Positions 33,271-46,290 are shown, counted from the stretch's first letter. The stretch: DNA of 63,472 bases from Spongospora subterranea f. sp. subterranea (GCA_049724395.1 JAUGWO010000157.1:1-63472), one strand, 5' to 3'. Program-made: numbers and translations. The notes: a model not told the origin generated them from the letters alone.

Positions 33271-34730
33271 TGATGGGAGGAAGGACGGAGAAGCGCGATC
33301 CCACGACGATGGCGATCACCCAATCGCTTTTGTCTTCGTGGAAGTTGTGTTCCGCTGAATCAAATTACGAGATTTAGGACAAGGGACTCCTCGCCATCGT
33401 TCCCGCTTTCCAACAGCGACACTACCTGCACGGCTCGTTCGTGCCTATCTCTGTTTGGAGCGGTCGTTGAAATTTAGAATGATTCATGTCGTCGAAAATA
33501 CTGAATCGTCGACAAGTAAGATGGTCCATGCTTTATCAACCAAATCTGATGCACTATCTCGTCGTCCAGATTATCAACTCATCAATCAAGATCGGGTAAC
33601 GCGGCCGATCTTGTCACCTACCATCTTTGTCAATAGTCTGCTTTTGGGACCAACAACACCGCCTCCCAGTCCGAAATAATTGGAACATTTGAAACATCTG
33701 AATTTACCACTGTCAAAGTTAGAGCAGTTTTCGTTGGACAACATTTAATGTTTCGTGATCGTGAATATGTAGCAGAAGATACCGACGCCTGGCACTCCTT
33801 CTTTCGCGACACGACGCGCCTTTAGCAGGAAACTTTGGAAGAGCAAAGACTTACATTATACTCTCGCACGATTACTGGTGGCCGGGAATGTAAACCATTG
33901 TCAACACGTACGTGTCATCCTGCGAAACCTGCGCTCGTTCTGCTACCCCTCACCATCCCACAACGGCCCTGGACCTCAATTTCGATGGATTTTATTGTCA
34001 ACCTGCCTCGCTCAGTGGGATCAGATTCCTCGTTAGTCGTCGATAGATTTACAGAAATGGCCCATTTTATACCGTGTAAGGAATCCTGTTCAAGCCAAGA
34101 CCTGGCCCTCATCGTCTTCTCCCACGTGTTCAAACTGCATGGATTACCCAACGACATCGTCTCCGATCGAGGCCTGCAGTTTATTGCCACTTTCTGGAAA
34201 AATTTGCTAAAGCTGCTGTCGATCAGCCGTAATTTGTGGTCTTCCCGTCACCCACAATCTGATGGTCAGACCGAGCGAGTTAACCAGGTTATTGAGCAAT
34301 ACCTTTGTTGTTACGGTAGTTTAATGCAGAAAAATTGGACACGCTATCGAAGAAGACAGAACGTGGGAACCCGCGAAACCTCTCATTGCTAGTGCCACTC
34401 CCGCCCTATTCAAAGAATCATCGAAATTTCATGAGAATCACCCAGAAAACCAGCTACTACCCAACTGGAGAAGATGATACTGTTATAACTCTATATATAA
34501 TGACACTGAGAATACCTCTGTATATAATGCAATTTGTGTGATCGGACTGCTCAGTTCGATCATCAAACGTTTTTCCGACTATATACTCGTTCTCCCTGTT
34601 CTCTCGCCTCTTCTCCTCCATCCGCTCTTCTTCCTTCGTTCTCGCTCTTCTGTCAGCGCTTCTCCGTCCTTCCTCCCATCACTACAGCATATAAATAGTC
34701 CTAACAGATCTCACCGGCGGGAAAAAACAG
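33271..34730 (+). mobile_element. Ty3/gypsy retrotransposon remnant with right LTR (fossil)
   Basis: The plus strand keeps an RNase H-like end region and an integrase core of the Ty3/gypsy type (about 33940-34310), followed by a right LTR at about 34477-34730. At the left margin (33271-33297) a short stretch matches the LTR end in inverted orientation instead of an intact 5' LTR. The 5' half, with gag, protease and most of the reverse transcriptase, is absent. Broken in several places; moderately old. Confidence 0.8.
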
Positions 34731-34739
34731 AGTGATTAA

Positions 34740-35198
34740 TGCCAAAAATGGTTGGAGCAGACTTTGATCAATCCTCTTGAGCAGTGGAGGTATTGCCAAT
34801 GGCCTTTTTGTAGAAGAAAAAGAACAACTTCTTTCATCAATGGGGTTACCCATTGAATGACCATGAGCTCCAGGGATTGGTGTGCGACATGAAATAAACC
34901 CTATTCATGTTGCATGCAGCTTGAACACATTGCCAACTATGGGTAAAGGATGCGTACGAACGTTTACGAGCTTCTTGTTCCGACCATGAGTCCGAACCTG
35001 GACTGCCGACATCGCGAGCCAGCTCCTCGATGGACCGATCAACGCCGAAATGTCATCATTGGACGTTCGCAGCTGACCATTGCAATTGGAAAAGATTGCT
35101 AAATAAGGCAGTGGGAGACCAGACAAGATTCGGCATTGGATTCATTTATCGCAACCCACATATTAATGTGGTTTAAGCATATATTACAGTATTAAAAA
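34740..35198. other. Unassigned DNA between LTR and helicase gene
   Basis: No recognisable gene. It contains the 3' flank of the helicase gene on the minus strand and short open frames without known motifs. Confidence 0.3.
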
Positions 35199-38100
35199 TT
35201 ACGAGGTGAATATGTCATTCAATGTGGTTTCATCGAACACTTCAGGGCCCAATCCTTTTTGACTGTCATCCCCGCTGGCTCGGCGCCTTTCTTGAATCGC
35301 CGCGATCCGCTCCTCAATTGTGGACGCCGCAATGAATTTCAGGACTTGTGTCGGCTGCGTCTGTCCAATCCTGTGTATGCGGCTAACCGCCTGATCTTCC
35401 ATGTTCGGGTTTAGATTCGGCTCCATGATGAACGCGAATCTGGCCACGACCATGGTCAGGCCCGAAGCCCCAGATGCCATAGGAATTAGGAACACCGGCG
35501 TCGTATTAGAGTTCACAAACAAATCGATGCATTTGGCTTTCGTTTGCGAATCGCCTTGAAGTTGAACGCTGCCAATATCGTGATCCGCCAACGCCATATG
35601 ACAAATATGCAGCATATCCGTAAATTGAGAAAAAACCAAACTTTTTGCTGTGGGATCCTGGGCGCGAATCGCTAAAAGACGGATAACTAAGTCATTGATT
35701 TTGGCCCCATAATCACCTAAAAGCTGGGACGATGTAGCCGGTGGTGAAGGAGTGTTCAGTACAGGAACCGGAACCGGCTCTTCAACGACCAAGCAGTCGT
35801 GCAATGAGAACTGAATTCGGCAGCGTAGAGGGCATTTGGCGCCAGCACTCTTGCCAATATAACTGGTCAAACACGAGGTGCAGAATATGTGACCACAGGG
35901 CGTCACAATCGGATCGATTAAATCGTCGCGACAGATAGGGCACAAATCGGGATCGGCTTGGGCCTGCTCACCTTCCTGTTCATCGGTGAACTTTTGTAAA
36001 ATATACCGATGTTCATTCTCTCGATAATGCAGCTCTTGATCCGCACGGCGTAGGTCAACTTCTGCCCGGCGGGAGTCGAAGGCCGAGGCTCGAAACACTC
36101 CAGCACGAACATCTTCATACGTCGTTTCCAACTGGTCAATCTGCCGGCGATAAAGGTTGGATAATTCCTCGCGTATGCAGAAACAGCGCTCCCAAGAGCG
36201 TCCCGCAACGCCATCGTTCTCATCATTGTTTGTAATTTGCTGCCGAATATACAGCATCAACCGTAATGCAGAGAACATAATCGAAATCCACGATGAACAT
36301 GACGCTGAAAATGGGGGCGGATTCCTTCCCGACTGCAACGCTAATCAGCGCAACTCGCGACGTTAAAGTCTGCGTTGGAGAATCCAACAGTAACTTTTCA
36401 ATCGTTCTCAAACTCGCCGTCATTATCGATCCTTGAAGTACAAGTAAATCAACGGTTCCTGGATCCAGACGAAACCCAACCCGATTTACGCCCTGAGCGG
36501 AGCGGCGAAAATTTTCATCATCTTGTTCTTCTTCATCCCCCACAAACCCGACTTCCTCACGGCTTCTGTCAATGGGCAACAAAGTCAAAGTATGGCGACA
36601 CGAAGCCAAAACGTCGCCGTGGCTGATCTGCCCTTCCATCAGGGAAAGCGTTGATAGATCAGATAAACACTCCAATAAGGTCACACGAAGAGCAATTAAA
36701 TCTCTAATAAGATTTCGACGACGAACACTAACTTTCAATTCGGCTTGCAGACGTCCGCGAAGACTCGCAAGGACCATCGGTGTCTCGGAAATCGACGTTG
36801 CGATATCCTCGCTAAGACCAGAAACGTAAGAGTCCAGGGCCACATTGATCGCAAGTAAATCTTGGACGGCAGCTGGGCAAACCGGATTCATCATCAAACT
36901 GAAAACAGCTATAGTGAAACGTCGTGAATAGGTCTCAAAGACAGACGATAACGAGTTATCGTCGCTGGCAGATAGTGTCTCCAGATCCGGCGATACCATT
37001 TTGGATAATTGCGATAAAAGCAATTCATCTATACTCTGATAAACTCTGAGAAGGACGTCATGTGCTTGTTGCACCTCCCCCAACGATTCAAGAATAAAGG
37101 CGCGCCCAGAAAGCAATCGCAACTGATCGCCTTCGTCGTTCTCAGGAGTGAGGAACTTTCTGATGGAGTCTTCCACTAAGGTGAGGACAGAACGTATTAA
37201 GTCTTGAGACCGTTCAAGATCACGATCGGAAATTGCAACAGCCGAGGCGAAATGTATCTGGCAACGACGTTGATACCGAATAGCGGCGTCTAACTCAACG
37301 CTGGCTTCACGACACATTCGCTGTTTGATCTCAACAATAGGGAGAACATTGGCAGCTGTTCCAGACTCAGCTCGCCCACCGACCAAGAACGGGCAACAAC
37401 AGATCTTTCGTAATCGTAACAATAAGGGGCGTAGACGAGCCATTCGCGTTGCAGTGCTGATTTTCGGCATCATCATCAACGTACGGCATTTTCGCATCAG
37501 CTTAGAGTAGGCAACGTGCTCAACGTCACTCAACGGCAACGCAATCGTAGTCTGGATCATCGGCGGAAGCACAATATCGCATTCGACCGACGCCTTTCCA
37601 TGACGATACATTAGATGAGACAGGATATAACGTAAAGTGTGAAGACCGATGCTGCGGTTGGACTTGTTAAGGATCAGACGCTGAAACCATCGGGATGATC
37701 CGAACGGGTCCTGGCCCAGGAACGACAGTAGACCGCATAAGTCACCTAGACGACGACAAATAGGGGTTCCGGTTACAATCCAGCGCAAGTGCGAGGAAAG
37801 ACACCGTGCTGATTCAGTCGTGGCCGATTCCGATGCAATACGCTGCGCTTCGTCGAGAACGATGCGCCACCAAGAAACATTCAGGAAGGGGGTTGGGAGA
37901 ACAGCCCGCGTCCCACTGCGTGAAGTACGTGACGCCTCATTAGCTGTGAAGTATACATGTGCTGTCGACGAACAAGATCGTACGAAGTCAAGATCAGATC
38001 AACATCGGCGAAGTTGATATTAGAGTCAAAATCGGCAACAGTAAAAATTGTGATAACTCTCAGAAATGGGGCGTGCTTCGCGACTTCCTGTTGCCATTGG

Positions 38101-38963
38101 CCCAACACGGCGGGAGGACATACGACAAGGGTTGCCTTGAGATGGGGAACAGAGGTCGAATCAATACGGGGTTGTATCCAACTGTTGGGAGCTGGGTGCG
38201 ACAGAATAAGGGCAATGATCTCAACTGTTTTCCCGAGACCCATGGTCTGGCATAATAATCCACCATTCACATTTAAACTCTGACTTGTGAACCGCTGCGT
38301 GGTTAAGCGCCCTGAGAATGGATTGTAAAAAAGCTGTTCATTACCAAAGTAGACTTCGCGGAAAAGCGGATGAATGTCGCTCGACGGTTCAGAAGGTTGT
38401 TCACGAGTCAGAGCCCAGTTTAACGTGCGACGTTGAAAGGGAAGAAGTTGACACGTGAGTCCAGGTGGATCTGGAGCCTCCGGCACCATTTTCGGGGAGA
38501 TGCTGTCCAAGAAATCACTGATATCGTCAAGGTTAACCTCATTGTCATAATACCCGTCATCCATGACGAGTGGGTCATTTCCCATCATCCAGCTTACAAG
38601 CTCAAGATTATCAGAAAGTACCTTGAAAAATCCTGAATCTGGATTTCGACAAAGAATTGGTGATAGGAGTGAAACATCGAAATGAACGATGGGTTGACTC
38701 CTGCCGACGAAAACTTTACAGCTGGCATGTCCGCGCTTTATCAGGGAGGGCAGTCCATTTGGCGTCAGCTTTAACTTGCCGATTGACCGCATCACTTTAC
38801 TGGGCACAAAATCCGACAATGAAACGCCTTCCAGCCCCTCATGCCCGTCGCATCCAACGCGTTCGAACCCCTCATCGGGCGAACATTCGAACACAACACA
38901 ACAGCCTGCAATAGTGACGGAATCCCCATTACATTTCACTCGTTTTAGCTGCGGCTCAACCAT
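35199..38963 (-). CDS. SHPRH/Rad5-type SNF2 helicase with RING E3 ligase domain
   Basis: DNA-damage-tolerance type enzyme: a SNF2 ATPase with a RING finger placed before the second helicase lobe, as in Rad5, HLTF and SHPRH, which promote PCNA polyubiquitination. The N-terminal exon (38963-about 37900) has LLPFQRRTLNWALTREQ, the Walker A-type GLLCQTMGLGKTVEIIALI, TLVVCPPAVLGQWQQEVAKH and LILTSYDLV. DEAQ follows near 37860 and WIVTGTPICRRLGDL near 37780. A linker of about 450 residues then precedes the RING, CPICRDDLIDPIVTPCGHIF with CTSC and CPLRC (about 35940-35820). The C-lobe has KSLVFSQFTDML, GASGLTMV and HRIGQTQPTQVLKF. The long linker favours SHPRH; its PHD and H15 modules are not seen. 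Introns near 37890 and 36290. Confidence 0.88.
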
Positions 38964-38999
38964 CAGTCAATTGATCACCATTCGCTACACTACTGTATG

Positions 39000-40000
39000 C
39001 AGTTAAATAGCCATTCTGTTTGTACAACAAGCCGACGAGAGTCGATATTTGCGCAGCCCACACCTATCGCCTTTCGGACATTAAAAGATTGCGCGCAAAA
39101 AAGGTTGGATGTACCCATGGCCGGCCTTGTTCTTGACTGTTTGGTTGGCTCAGGTCGAGCGTTTTCAATAAGCAGACGAGCAATGTTCGAGCTGGCTCTA
39201 TTGGACAGTAGAGTGAGGCTAGGAACAGATATACAGTATTGACACGAATGTCGTGATTAGACCGCGATGTCGAGTGGCAGCAAACATTGCTATAGCATTA
39301 CGGTCTGTTGGCCTTATTCAAGGATCTCTCACATGAATAGTATTACTAAACTTCGATGTACGTGTAGCCACCAAATCACAGTAAAAAAAACCGCAACAGC
39401 TACAGTACTACAACAAGCTTGGATTTCAATTTCTACAACCTATGGCTTGAGTCGTGACAAAGACCGTATCAACCCCGGTCGACTGTAGCCGAAGCCGATA
39501 ATATGATATTGATATGGTCCTGAATGTGACCACCGATGACATGTTGTCTTGAGCGGGAATACTGGAAATATCAAAGCGTTATCCTAATCTCACTTGATGT
39601 AGAAGTTACCCTTATAAATCCTTGACAGTCTTCAATATCCCAAAGTAAACCGTTTTAATTTGGTCCTGTATTGATCCGACGAATTAATGTCTTCATCAAC
39701 CGGGTATCCAGGATGCACCGTATTGTGAATGACGCAAGCGAGGGCAATTAGTTCGGGAATGCGGGGACATGTTCCTATTGTTCACCATTGTTTCAATCCC
39801 CTGGTTAGTGTCAATAAATTGTATGTGCCTTTTCCAAAGTTGCGAACGAATCCAACCGTACGGCTTGTTCAAGGTTACCGCCTGACCAAAAGACAGCATT
39901 TTTTTGGCGCAGCAGTGTTTTTTCGAGACTGCGAGGTCATTACGAAACTTGTGCGCAATTTGTCGGATTACACCCCATAGGTTAACTACCGTACCGTGTT
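39000..40000. other. Intergenic DNA, possible transposase shreds
   Basis: Divergent promoter space between the helicase and the sorting receptor. At 39640-39900 the minus strand has short pieces such as PELIALACVIHNTV, which faintly resemble the C-terminus of a Harbinger-like transposase. Nothing else is recognised. Confidence 0.3.
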
Positions 40001-41705
40001 ATGAGCAGGACAAGGAATATGATCATACTCTTAATAGTCTACGTTATCCTCTTATCATCTCATACTCTATTTGCAATTCACGATCATGTATTGACAGTGA
40101 ATGATCCGCCAGAAATGAGAACCTTGTTCGGCAACGGCTCTGGCGAAATCGACCATCTTCCGTCTGTGTCTGGGCAGCTGGGGCTAGGCCGCAGTTTGTC
40201 GGCAAGTATATTTACTTTGGAAGAAGGATTTCAAGATGGGTGTTCTCCTTTTATGGTTCCGATATCACTGACAAAGTCGTGGATTGTTGTGCTGAAATCG
40301 GGAGGATGCTCATTCTTGACCAAACTCCGAAATGCTCATAACGCCTTTGCTGTTGGCGTCATCGTGTCCAATAGTGCTGACAATGTTCCCGACCACTTCG
40401 AATTCGAAGTTACTGACAACTTTTATATTCCTTCCATGATAATCAAAGAGAGCGATGCAAACAAATTCTTCAGTCTTTTCGAGAAAACCCCAACCGAAAC
40501 TGTCAATGTAAAGCTTTCGAAGCGAACATGGCTAAAACTGATGGCTTATGTTTTAGGTATCAATTACGGTTGGGATGGAAAAGCGAGATATAGTCACCCT
40601 TGAAATTTTTTCGTCCAGCATTAGTTGGGAACACAATATGATCATGAAGCTTGGAGAGGCTTTACGCGCTCTACAAACACAAAACAAGTTGATTATCGAA
40701 TATCATTACCAATTCATCGATGGAGTTGATTATAACTGTAATGTGATCGTTCATTGCAATGCAACCTTGTTGTTAATGTTTTCCTGATTTGCAGGCGTCT
40801 ATGAGGCGCAGCTTTGCGGTTCTCAATGCACTAATAAGGGCCGTTACTGTGGAGGTGATCCGGACAACGATATTCGTTCCGGAATAAGTGGAGCAGATGT
40901 TGTTCAAGAAAACCTTCGTCGTGTCTGTATCCATAAGCACCATCCCCTGTTTTTCTGGGAATACGCCGCGAGATTCGACGAAAATTGTATTTCCATGAGC
41001 AAAGTCAATAAGGTAGCTGTTTCGATTTCTGCTTTTGTAGACGCTGTCCAAACCTGACTGTTCGATCAGGAATGTTCGAAACGTGTTTCGGACATGATTG
41101 ATCCAAGCGTTTCCGAACTTGTGCAAAAATGTGTTGATGACTCTGGAGGTGCTGATTTAAGCTCTGACTCAGAAAATACTTTGATTGCAGCTGCAATGAA
41201 CTACAAGGTATGTTTCATACGCAAGTATATTGGGCGTGGTCTCATGTCTTTCTAGTTGACAAATAACATGTATTACGTCCCTTCTTTCCGAATTAACGGT
41301 GCCCGTTATCGGGGCTCAACTAAGTGTGACTTTGAAGACGGGGCGAAAACTTGCCCGGTTTTAGAACAAATTTGCAGTGCATATACTGAACCATCACTAC
41401 CTGATGTTTGTCGATCATCTAATTGTGGCCTCGGAGAAAGTCGTGACGCTTGTGGGCGCTGTATGGAATTCTCATCGCCAAGCTTTATCAAGGACGCAAA
41501 AGACTGCTATTTTGTCTATGGTGGAGTTTCTGTACTCACACTCATCCTCATCTGTGTTTTCGGTTTGACAATGTCAACCATTGCTTTGTTGATGTGGCGA
41601 AAGCCTTCGTTGTTTTTCATTCGCTCCAACCTTCGCGGAATGGTCTCCCAATACGCTCCAATCGAATCTCAGAGTCTAACCAGTTCACAAAGCCCGTCGG
41701 TCTGA
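40001..41705 (+). CDS. Vacuolar sorting receptor-like type I membrane protein
   Basis: Binds vacuolar/lysosomal cargo in the late Golgi and recycles through clathrin carriers in plants and some protists. Signal peptide from 40001 (NMIILLIVYVILLSSHTLFA). PA domain to about 40550 (WIVVLKSGGCSFLTKLRNAH, FYIPSMII). After an intron (about 40605-40795) comes the VSR-specific region: CGSQCTNKGRYCGGDPDNDI, DVVQENLRRVC and FFWEYAARFDENC. A thioredoxin-like cysteine-rich part follows, with YYVPSFRINGARYRGST and CGLGESRDACGRC. The membrane span is VLTLILICVFGLTMSTIALL. The tail contains SQYAPI, a YxxPhi signal like the YMPL of plant VSRs. Introns near 41070-41090 and 41210-41255. Confidence 0.85.
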
Positions 41706-42834
41706 GCTAGCGGTTTAAATCTTGCTCTGCAAATATTAATATATCCAAACACTGATTAAGAAACAGCTGATTTTTCATCTTTTGATATTGTAGATGAAAT
41801 TTTTACTATAGAGATGGCAGCCACTTTCCTCTGAATCTTATTCACCCACGTGGACGTTTTGCGAGATGCTGATTTCAGTCAGCTATTTTGCAGAACAAAT
41901 CTCCAATCGGCCTGTTGGTTCGCTCTGCTGAAATATTTCATTGCACAGGGAACATCTTGTCTGGAATTCAAGCAATCAGAGAATCTCAATGTCAATTCCA
42001 TGACGAGTCTATAACTCAGTAAAAATGAACTCGACAGATCCTGCTAAAGAAATACTATCATTTTTCGTATCAAAAGCAAAGACAATTTTCTCCCTGCAAG
42101 ATTACCAGAATATGTTGTGGTTGACGTAACGATTGGTCTTGAACAATGATCTCCATGCAATGACCTATTGGCAAGAATTTGCTGAGTCAAGAAGCTGATC
42201 AGAGAGCAGCCAGTATCTCAAATAACACTGCTTTGGCCATTGCTCAGAACAAGTATAACACCGCGATCAAGTGTCAGCATGTTTTATTGCAGCGATTTTC
42301 CTCATAGCAAACCCTGATTTCGTAGTATCAAAAAATTGAGAGTAAATCACATGAATCACAAGAACATACTCGGATTTTGTAGACATCAAAAAACCGTTGT
42401 CCTCTCAGCAAATCCAAAATTTCGAAAACCTACCCCGCATAGCCAATGGAGAATATTTTCCATAAATCCATCAAATAACGATAACACATAACGATGGCAA
42501 CAAGCATCAGAACTGTTTGTTTTTGTCGCCGTCTTTGCTTACGGTTCTCCTTTGTGTCATCGCTAATCTAAGGGTCCTATGAAATAAGTTCTCCATAGGC
42601 CATGTGGGGTCGTTATGGGACCTATTATTCAAATGTGTTTTGGGATTGTGTCAAATTTATTCAGCGATGAAGTCATCAGATTTCTTGCTCGGACCTGGCG
42701 GAAGCTGTTTTTTTTTTCAAGGGGTCTCAGGATTTAAAGGTTCTGTGCCATATTGATATGGTTTCACCGAACAACCATGGAAGTACTGTCGATGACTCTT
42801 GTCAGCCTGGCATTAGGCTTTACCTTGGCGCCTT
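41706..42834. other. Intergenic DNA, no gene seen
   Basis: About 1.1 kb without an open frame or recognised motif. The first part should contain the 3' UTR and polyadenylation region of the sorting receptor. Confidence 0.4.
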
Positions 42835-43200
42835 TGAGTTTACACCACAGCCCATCCCTTGGCTTTCGTCACGGGTCCGTTCTTCTATGACAAATTTGTA
42901 AATCTGTTGAATCTGCACGATTAGGCCATGCTGGATCTCGGATGCGCCCCTATAGTTCAACAATGTCTTCAAGCACTAAGAAAGTATTTAAACATATGCA
43001 GATGGATAATGAATTGCTTGCACAACGAGAATTAGATACTGATGAGTGATGACCTAAGCGAGCACGAATTCCGTATGGTGGACAATTGCTCAGCAATTCT
43101 GGATCAGTATCTGCAAAAAAAGGACAATGATTTTGATTCTGGAAGAGAAAAAAACACTCTCCAAATACTCATCAATCGGGCTTAGTAAATTCTTGATTTT
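42835..43200 (+). mobile_element. Second, highly deleted copy of the hAT-type element
   Basis: Two blocks match the element at 31905-33180: 42835-42985 (tacaccacagcccat and ctggatctcggatgcg) and 42990-43180, corresponding to the acidic tail (HEFRMVDN-like). The dimerisation region that lies between these blocks in the other copy is missing. No usable reading frame. Confidence 0.7.
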
Positions 43201-43297
43201 AACTGACAGACGTTACGAATAACAAATATTGGAAATCTGTTTTTATTTTGTAAATACATTCTGAAATACGAACAATATAATTGCAATGCAACACAAG

Positions 43298-44405
43298 TTA
43301 GACGTTATTTTCGACTCGAATTGGTTGCGTGATATCATGGCGGCAAAGGGCGCACTGCCTTTTCACCTGGGCCCATTCTTCAAAACATGCCCGACCGAAC
43401 TATACATACAACGTCTTCAGTAAATCGCGAATATTGCATAGGTTGCCATCAGCCATGATAACCTGATGGTTACAAGGTAGTTGCACAACTTCATCGCCAA
43501 GTTCGTAATCGCACATGCAGATGGCGCATCGATCGTGTTGATCCCCTGGCGCGACGCGCCGCCTTGGCAGTCGGCTAACGAACGACGATGACATGGTCTC
43601 TCGACGACCCATCGTAACATTTATGACTACTGTAATGCAACAACCCGACCATAAGTTAGTCACCAACTCAGCGCCAATGCCGTTACCCAAACCCATAAAA
43701 GTAGTAACGAGTATCACAATCTCAGACATGTGCGTTTCAACGTTTCTGTCTACGTTGCAATTGAAGCACTGTAGTAAATATGGATAAACGGAATATGTAA
43801 CGGCAGTGTGTATAATATGAATATCAATAGACAGAGGATGTTGATAATAAACGGTAACAGATAATAATCCTACCTTGTAACACACGACATGGGAGACATA
43901 TAAACATACCTGCTATGATCCCTAGAGGGATAGATATGTACAGAGCGATAGCGGCCAGCAGGACAACCATATAGGTGACTGTGATCGGGGAGGTGGAGCG
44001 GCATGGGGAGGAGGAGAACAACCAAAGGCTACCCAGGGTGAACATGAGCAGCACGTGGATGACGATGGCCAGGTCAACCATGTTGTAGTAGGATGGGATT
44101 CGGACGGATTGTTGCACACAGCATAGACAGTATATGGTGAGCGGGATGCATATCAGCAGGCGCAACGAGTACATGATCACCCATACTTGCAATGGGAATG
44201 AATCGCACACCTCCCGATTCCATACAACACTGATCACGATGATGGTGCACACCAGCTCCATTATCTGATATAGTAGGTGCCCAGTAAGGTATAAAGAGGG
44301 TGATATCGCCCAAGTATCGCCACCATCATCGAAACTAGAGTCACTTTCTACCATTCTTGATAACGCTAAGGTTTGCTGGTGTATGCCTCCGAATGAAAAA
44401 GTCAA
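43298..44405 (-). CDS. Multi-pass RING-H2 E3 ubiquitin ligase
   Basis: N-terminal acidic start (MVESDSSFDDGG at 44354 is a good alternative start), then four membrane spans: LYQIMELVCTIIVISVVW, VIMYSLRLLICIPLTIY, VIHVLLMFTLGSLWLF and VTYMVVLLAAIALYISI. After an intron or two, a RING-H2 starts DRCAICMCDYELGDEVVQLP then CNH. The last exon completes it with ACFEEWAQVKRQCALCRHDI and ends at 43298. Spans followed by a C-terminal RING-H2 match the plant At1g12760-like ligase layout. Likely acts in endomembrane protein turnover (inference). Confidence 0.75.
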
Positions 44406-45261
44406 TTAGTTCGGCCGAATTCAACACCCAATAGGATGTGCTATATTTAGTCCTTGACATACTACACGAGATATAGTTAGACGTAAAACGAAATCAATTG
44501 AATCATTGGGAGCCGAAGACCACGAACCTGATCAATGGCCAAGGATGGGGAGCTACCGTAATTAGCATAGATCCAACTGATCATGTGCTATGATCAAGAA
44601 GCTAAGCACTGATATGTATCAACGAACGTGTTGTGATAGTTGAAAACTATCTAGTTAGTGTGATTCAAGTAGATTACAATGAGAGCATCTACCAGCAGAC
44701 TACTCAACAGGGAGAATCAAATTTCGACGTCCTTCAGTATCAGACGATATCGAGGTGGCGAATGGAGATATCCTTAAATGAAGATTGAATCGACTAAAAG
44801 CAACTATTTCACCTTCACCATCAGTATTGAACAGCCAGCACCGATCTTGGCAGATATATGGTTTGAAAATGTTGCCTCAGGATCCCAGCTAAATCAGTCA
44901 TCGTAACAACATGGCAAATCATTGCAACGGAAACAATAATCGATCGCTAATGAATGTGTCAACAATCATAAAATCAAATTTTCGTCATTAAGCAAACGCC
45001 AGCCGATCACGTTTAGGTTGCAAAGCCATGTTATTTGCGTGCGTCTGTGGGGCAACGACGTTGGTTTCTTCAGCAAAGGCACCATTGTGGGGTCGTCAAC
45101 AGCCCCCAGAGCCCACAACGAATAACTGTGAACGCCAACTCAAAAGCACAGGATTGAACTTCAATATTTGGTAGAAATTGCACGGTATGGTCATTGTCAA
45201 GTCCTCTGACTGTCAAAGGACCAACCCGAATGATAAATTCAACTGTGATTTTCAATTACAA
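44406..45261. other. Intergenic DNA, no gene seen
   Basis: About 850 bp with frequent stops in all frames. It should include the promoter of the RING-H2 gene. No repeat family recognised. Confidence 0.4.
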
Positions 45262-45501
45262 TCAGGTTGTGTGGGTAACATCTTGACTATTCGATGCCTT
45301 TAGACGGGGCAAAACACAAGACCACATGGAGTCGAACGCGGACTTGCACTCTGGCGAGGACGGATTGACCGAAACACAACGAGACAACGCATCAAATGAA
45401 GTCTTGCATGAGGACCGTTTATACTCATCAATTCGAGCTCGCCTAAGCCACAGATAATCAAGAACAACACGCATTAACCGCAAATCCAAATCATAAACCA
45501 T
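45262..45501 (-). CDS. Small twin CX9C (CHCH-type) protein
   Basis: A 79-residue frame contains CKTSFDALSRC and CKSAFDSMWSC, each with exactly nine residues between cysteines, separated by VSVNPSSPE. This coiled-coil-helix-coiled-coil-helix pattern is the signature of intermembrane-space proteins oxidised by Mia40, such as assembly factors of cytochrome oxidase. Size and absence of other domains fit. Which family member it is cannot be said. The N-terminal ~30 residues may be intronic: a gt...cttag interval (about 45490-45435) would remove most of them. Confidence 0.55.
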   Translation of the reverse strand: MVYDLDLRLMRVVLDYLWLRRARIDEYKRSSCKTSFDALSRCVSVNPSSPECKSAFDSMWSCVLPRLKASNSQDVTHTT

Positions 45502-46290
45502 TACAGATCAGCCAAAAACACCCGCAGCTTTCTCGAAAACAGAAGTTGTGAAATTTCACGAGAAGTGAACCGAATAGAAATTGCAACATTTGAGGAATAA
45601 GAGAAGGCAGGAATGCCAAAAATAAATCACCAAGGCGAATTATTACTGACATGATGTTTGAGCAGGCCTGGGCTGACCGAACAGAATCGCCTGTATTAGA
45701 AACGTCAATCGATCCACACAGCAGCATGAGATCGCGCCCGATCACAGTATTCATATAATTCTGCATGTCTCTGGATATGCCCGATGCCGACATCGCCCTA
45801 GCGCCAGATTCGCGATACATGGATGGCAAGTGATAATTGGCTGCGGGCAATTTTCAGAGCCGTCTGAAGTACAGCTCGAATGAAAGGATATTTACGTAGA
45901 TAAAAGCATCAAGTTGAGAAACTTGAACACTATTGATACCTTCAGACAAATGCTCTTTGGTCACAAAATCCATGGAATTCCAGCTATCTGGTGACACCTC
46001 AAATTTTGAACATCGGCTTCGCCCAGTTTGATTCGACAAAACAGTCACCGTTCAGAAAAGTGTTTATTGAAAGGTAAAATCGCCCTTGTTTTATGGAAAA
46101 ACTCTGGAGAATTGTATCTATTTAATTTGCGCTTAACATTGAGAAAGCGGATGATAATTTTACAGTGTTGAGTACAAGTAGTGGAGAACGCCTTCAGAAA
46201 AGCATAGAGCGCCCCGTCATCGATGGTTGGCACGTACCACACCTTTAACACTAAACAAGTAAGACCACGTATTGTATCTATCATCGCCAT
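45491..46290 (-). CDS. Hypothetical multi-exon protein
   Basis: Three neighbouring minus-strand open pieces (46290-46045, 46048-45854, 45850-45491) carry coding-like sequence, for example VWYVPTIDDGALYAFLKAF and RDMQNYMNTVIGRDLMLLCG. They are probably exons of one gene, since the pieces adjoin with frame changes. A hydrophobic run (LGDLFLAFLPSLIPQMLQFL) near 45600 could be coding or intronic. No family recognised. Confidence 0.35.

Noticed and set aside
39000-39500. Short frames upstream of the helicase gene
   Set aside because: No coding-like composition or motif; more likely promoter or decayed repeat DNA.
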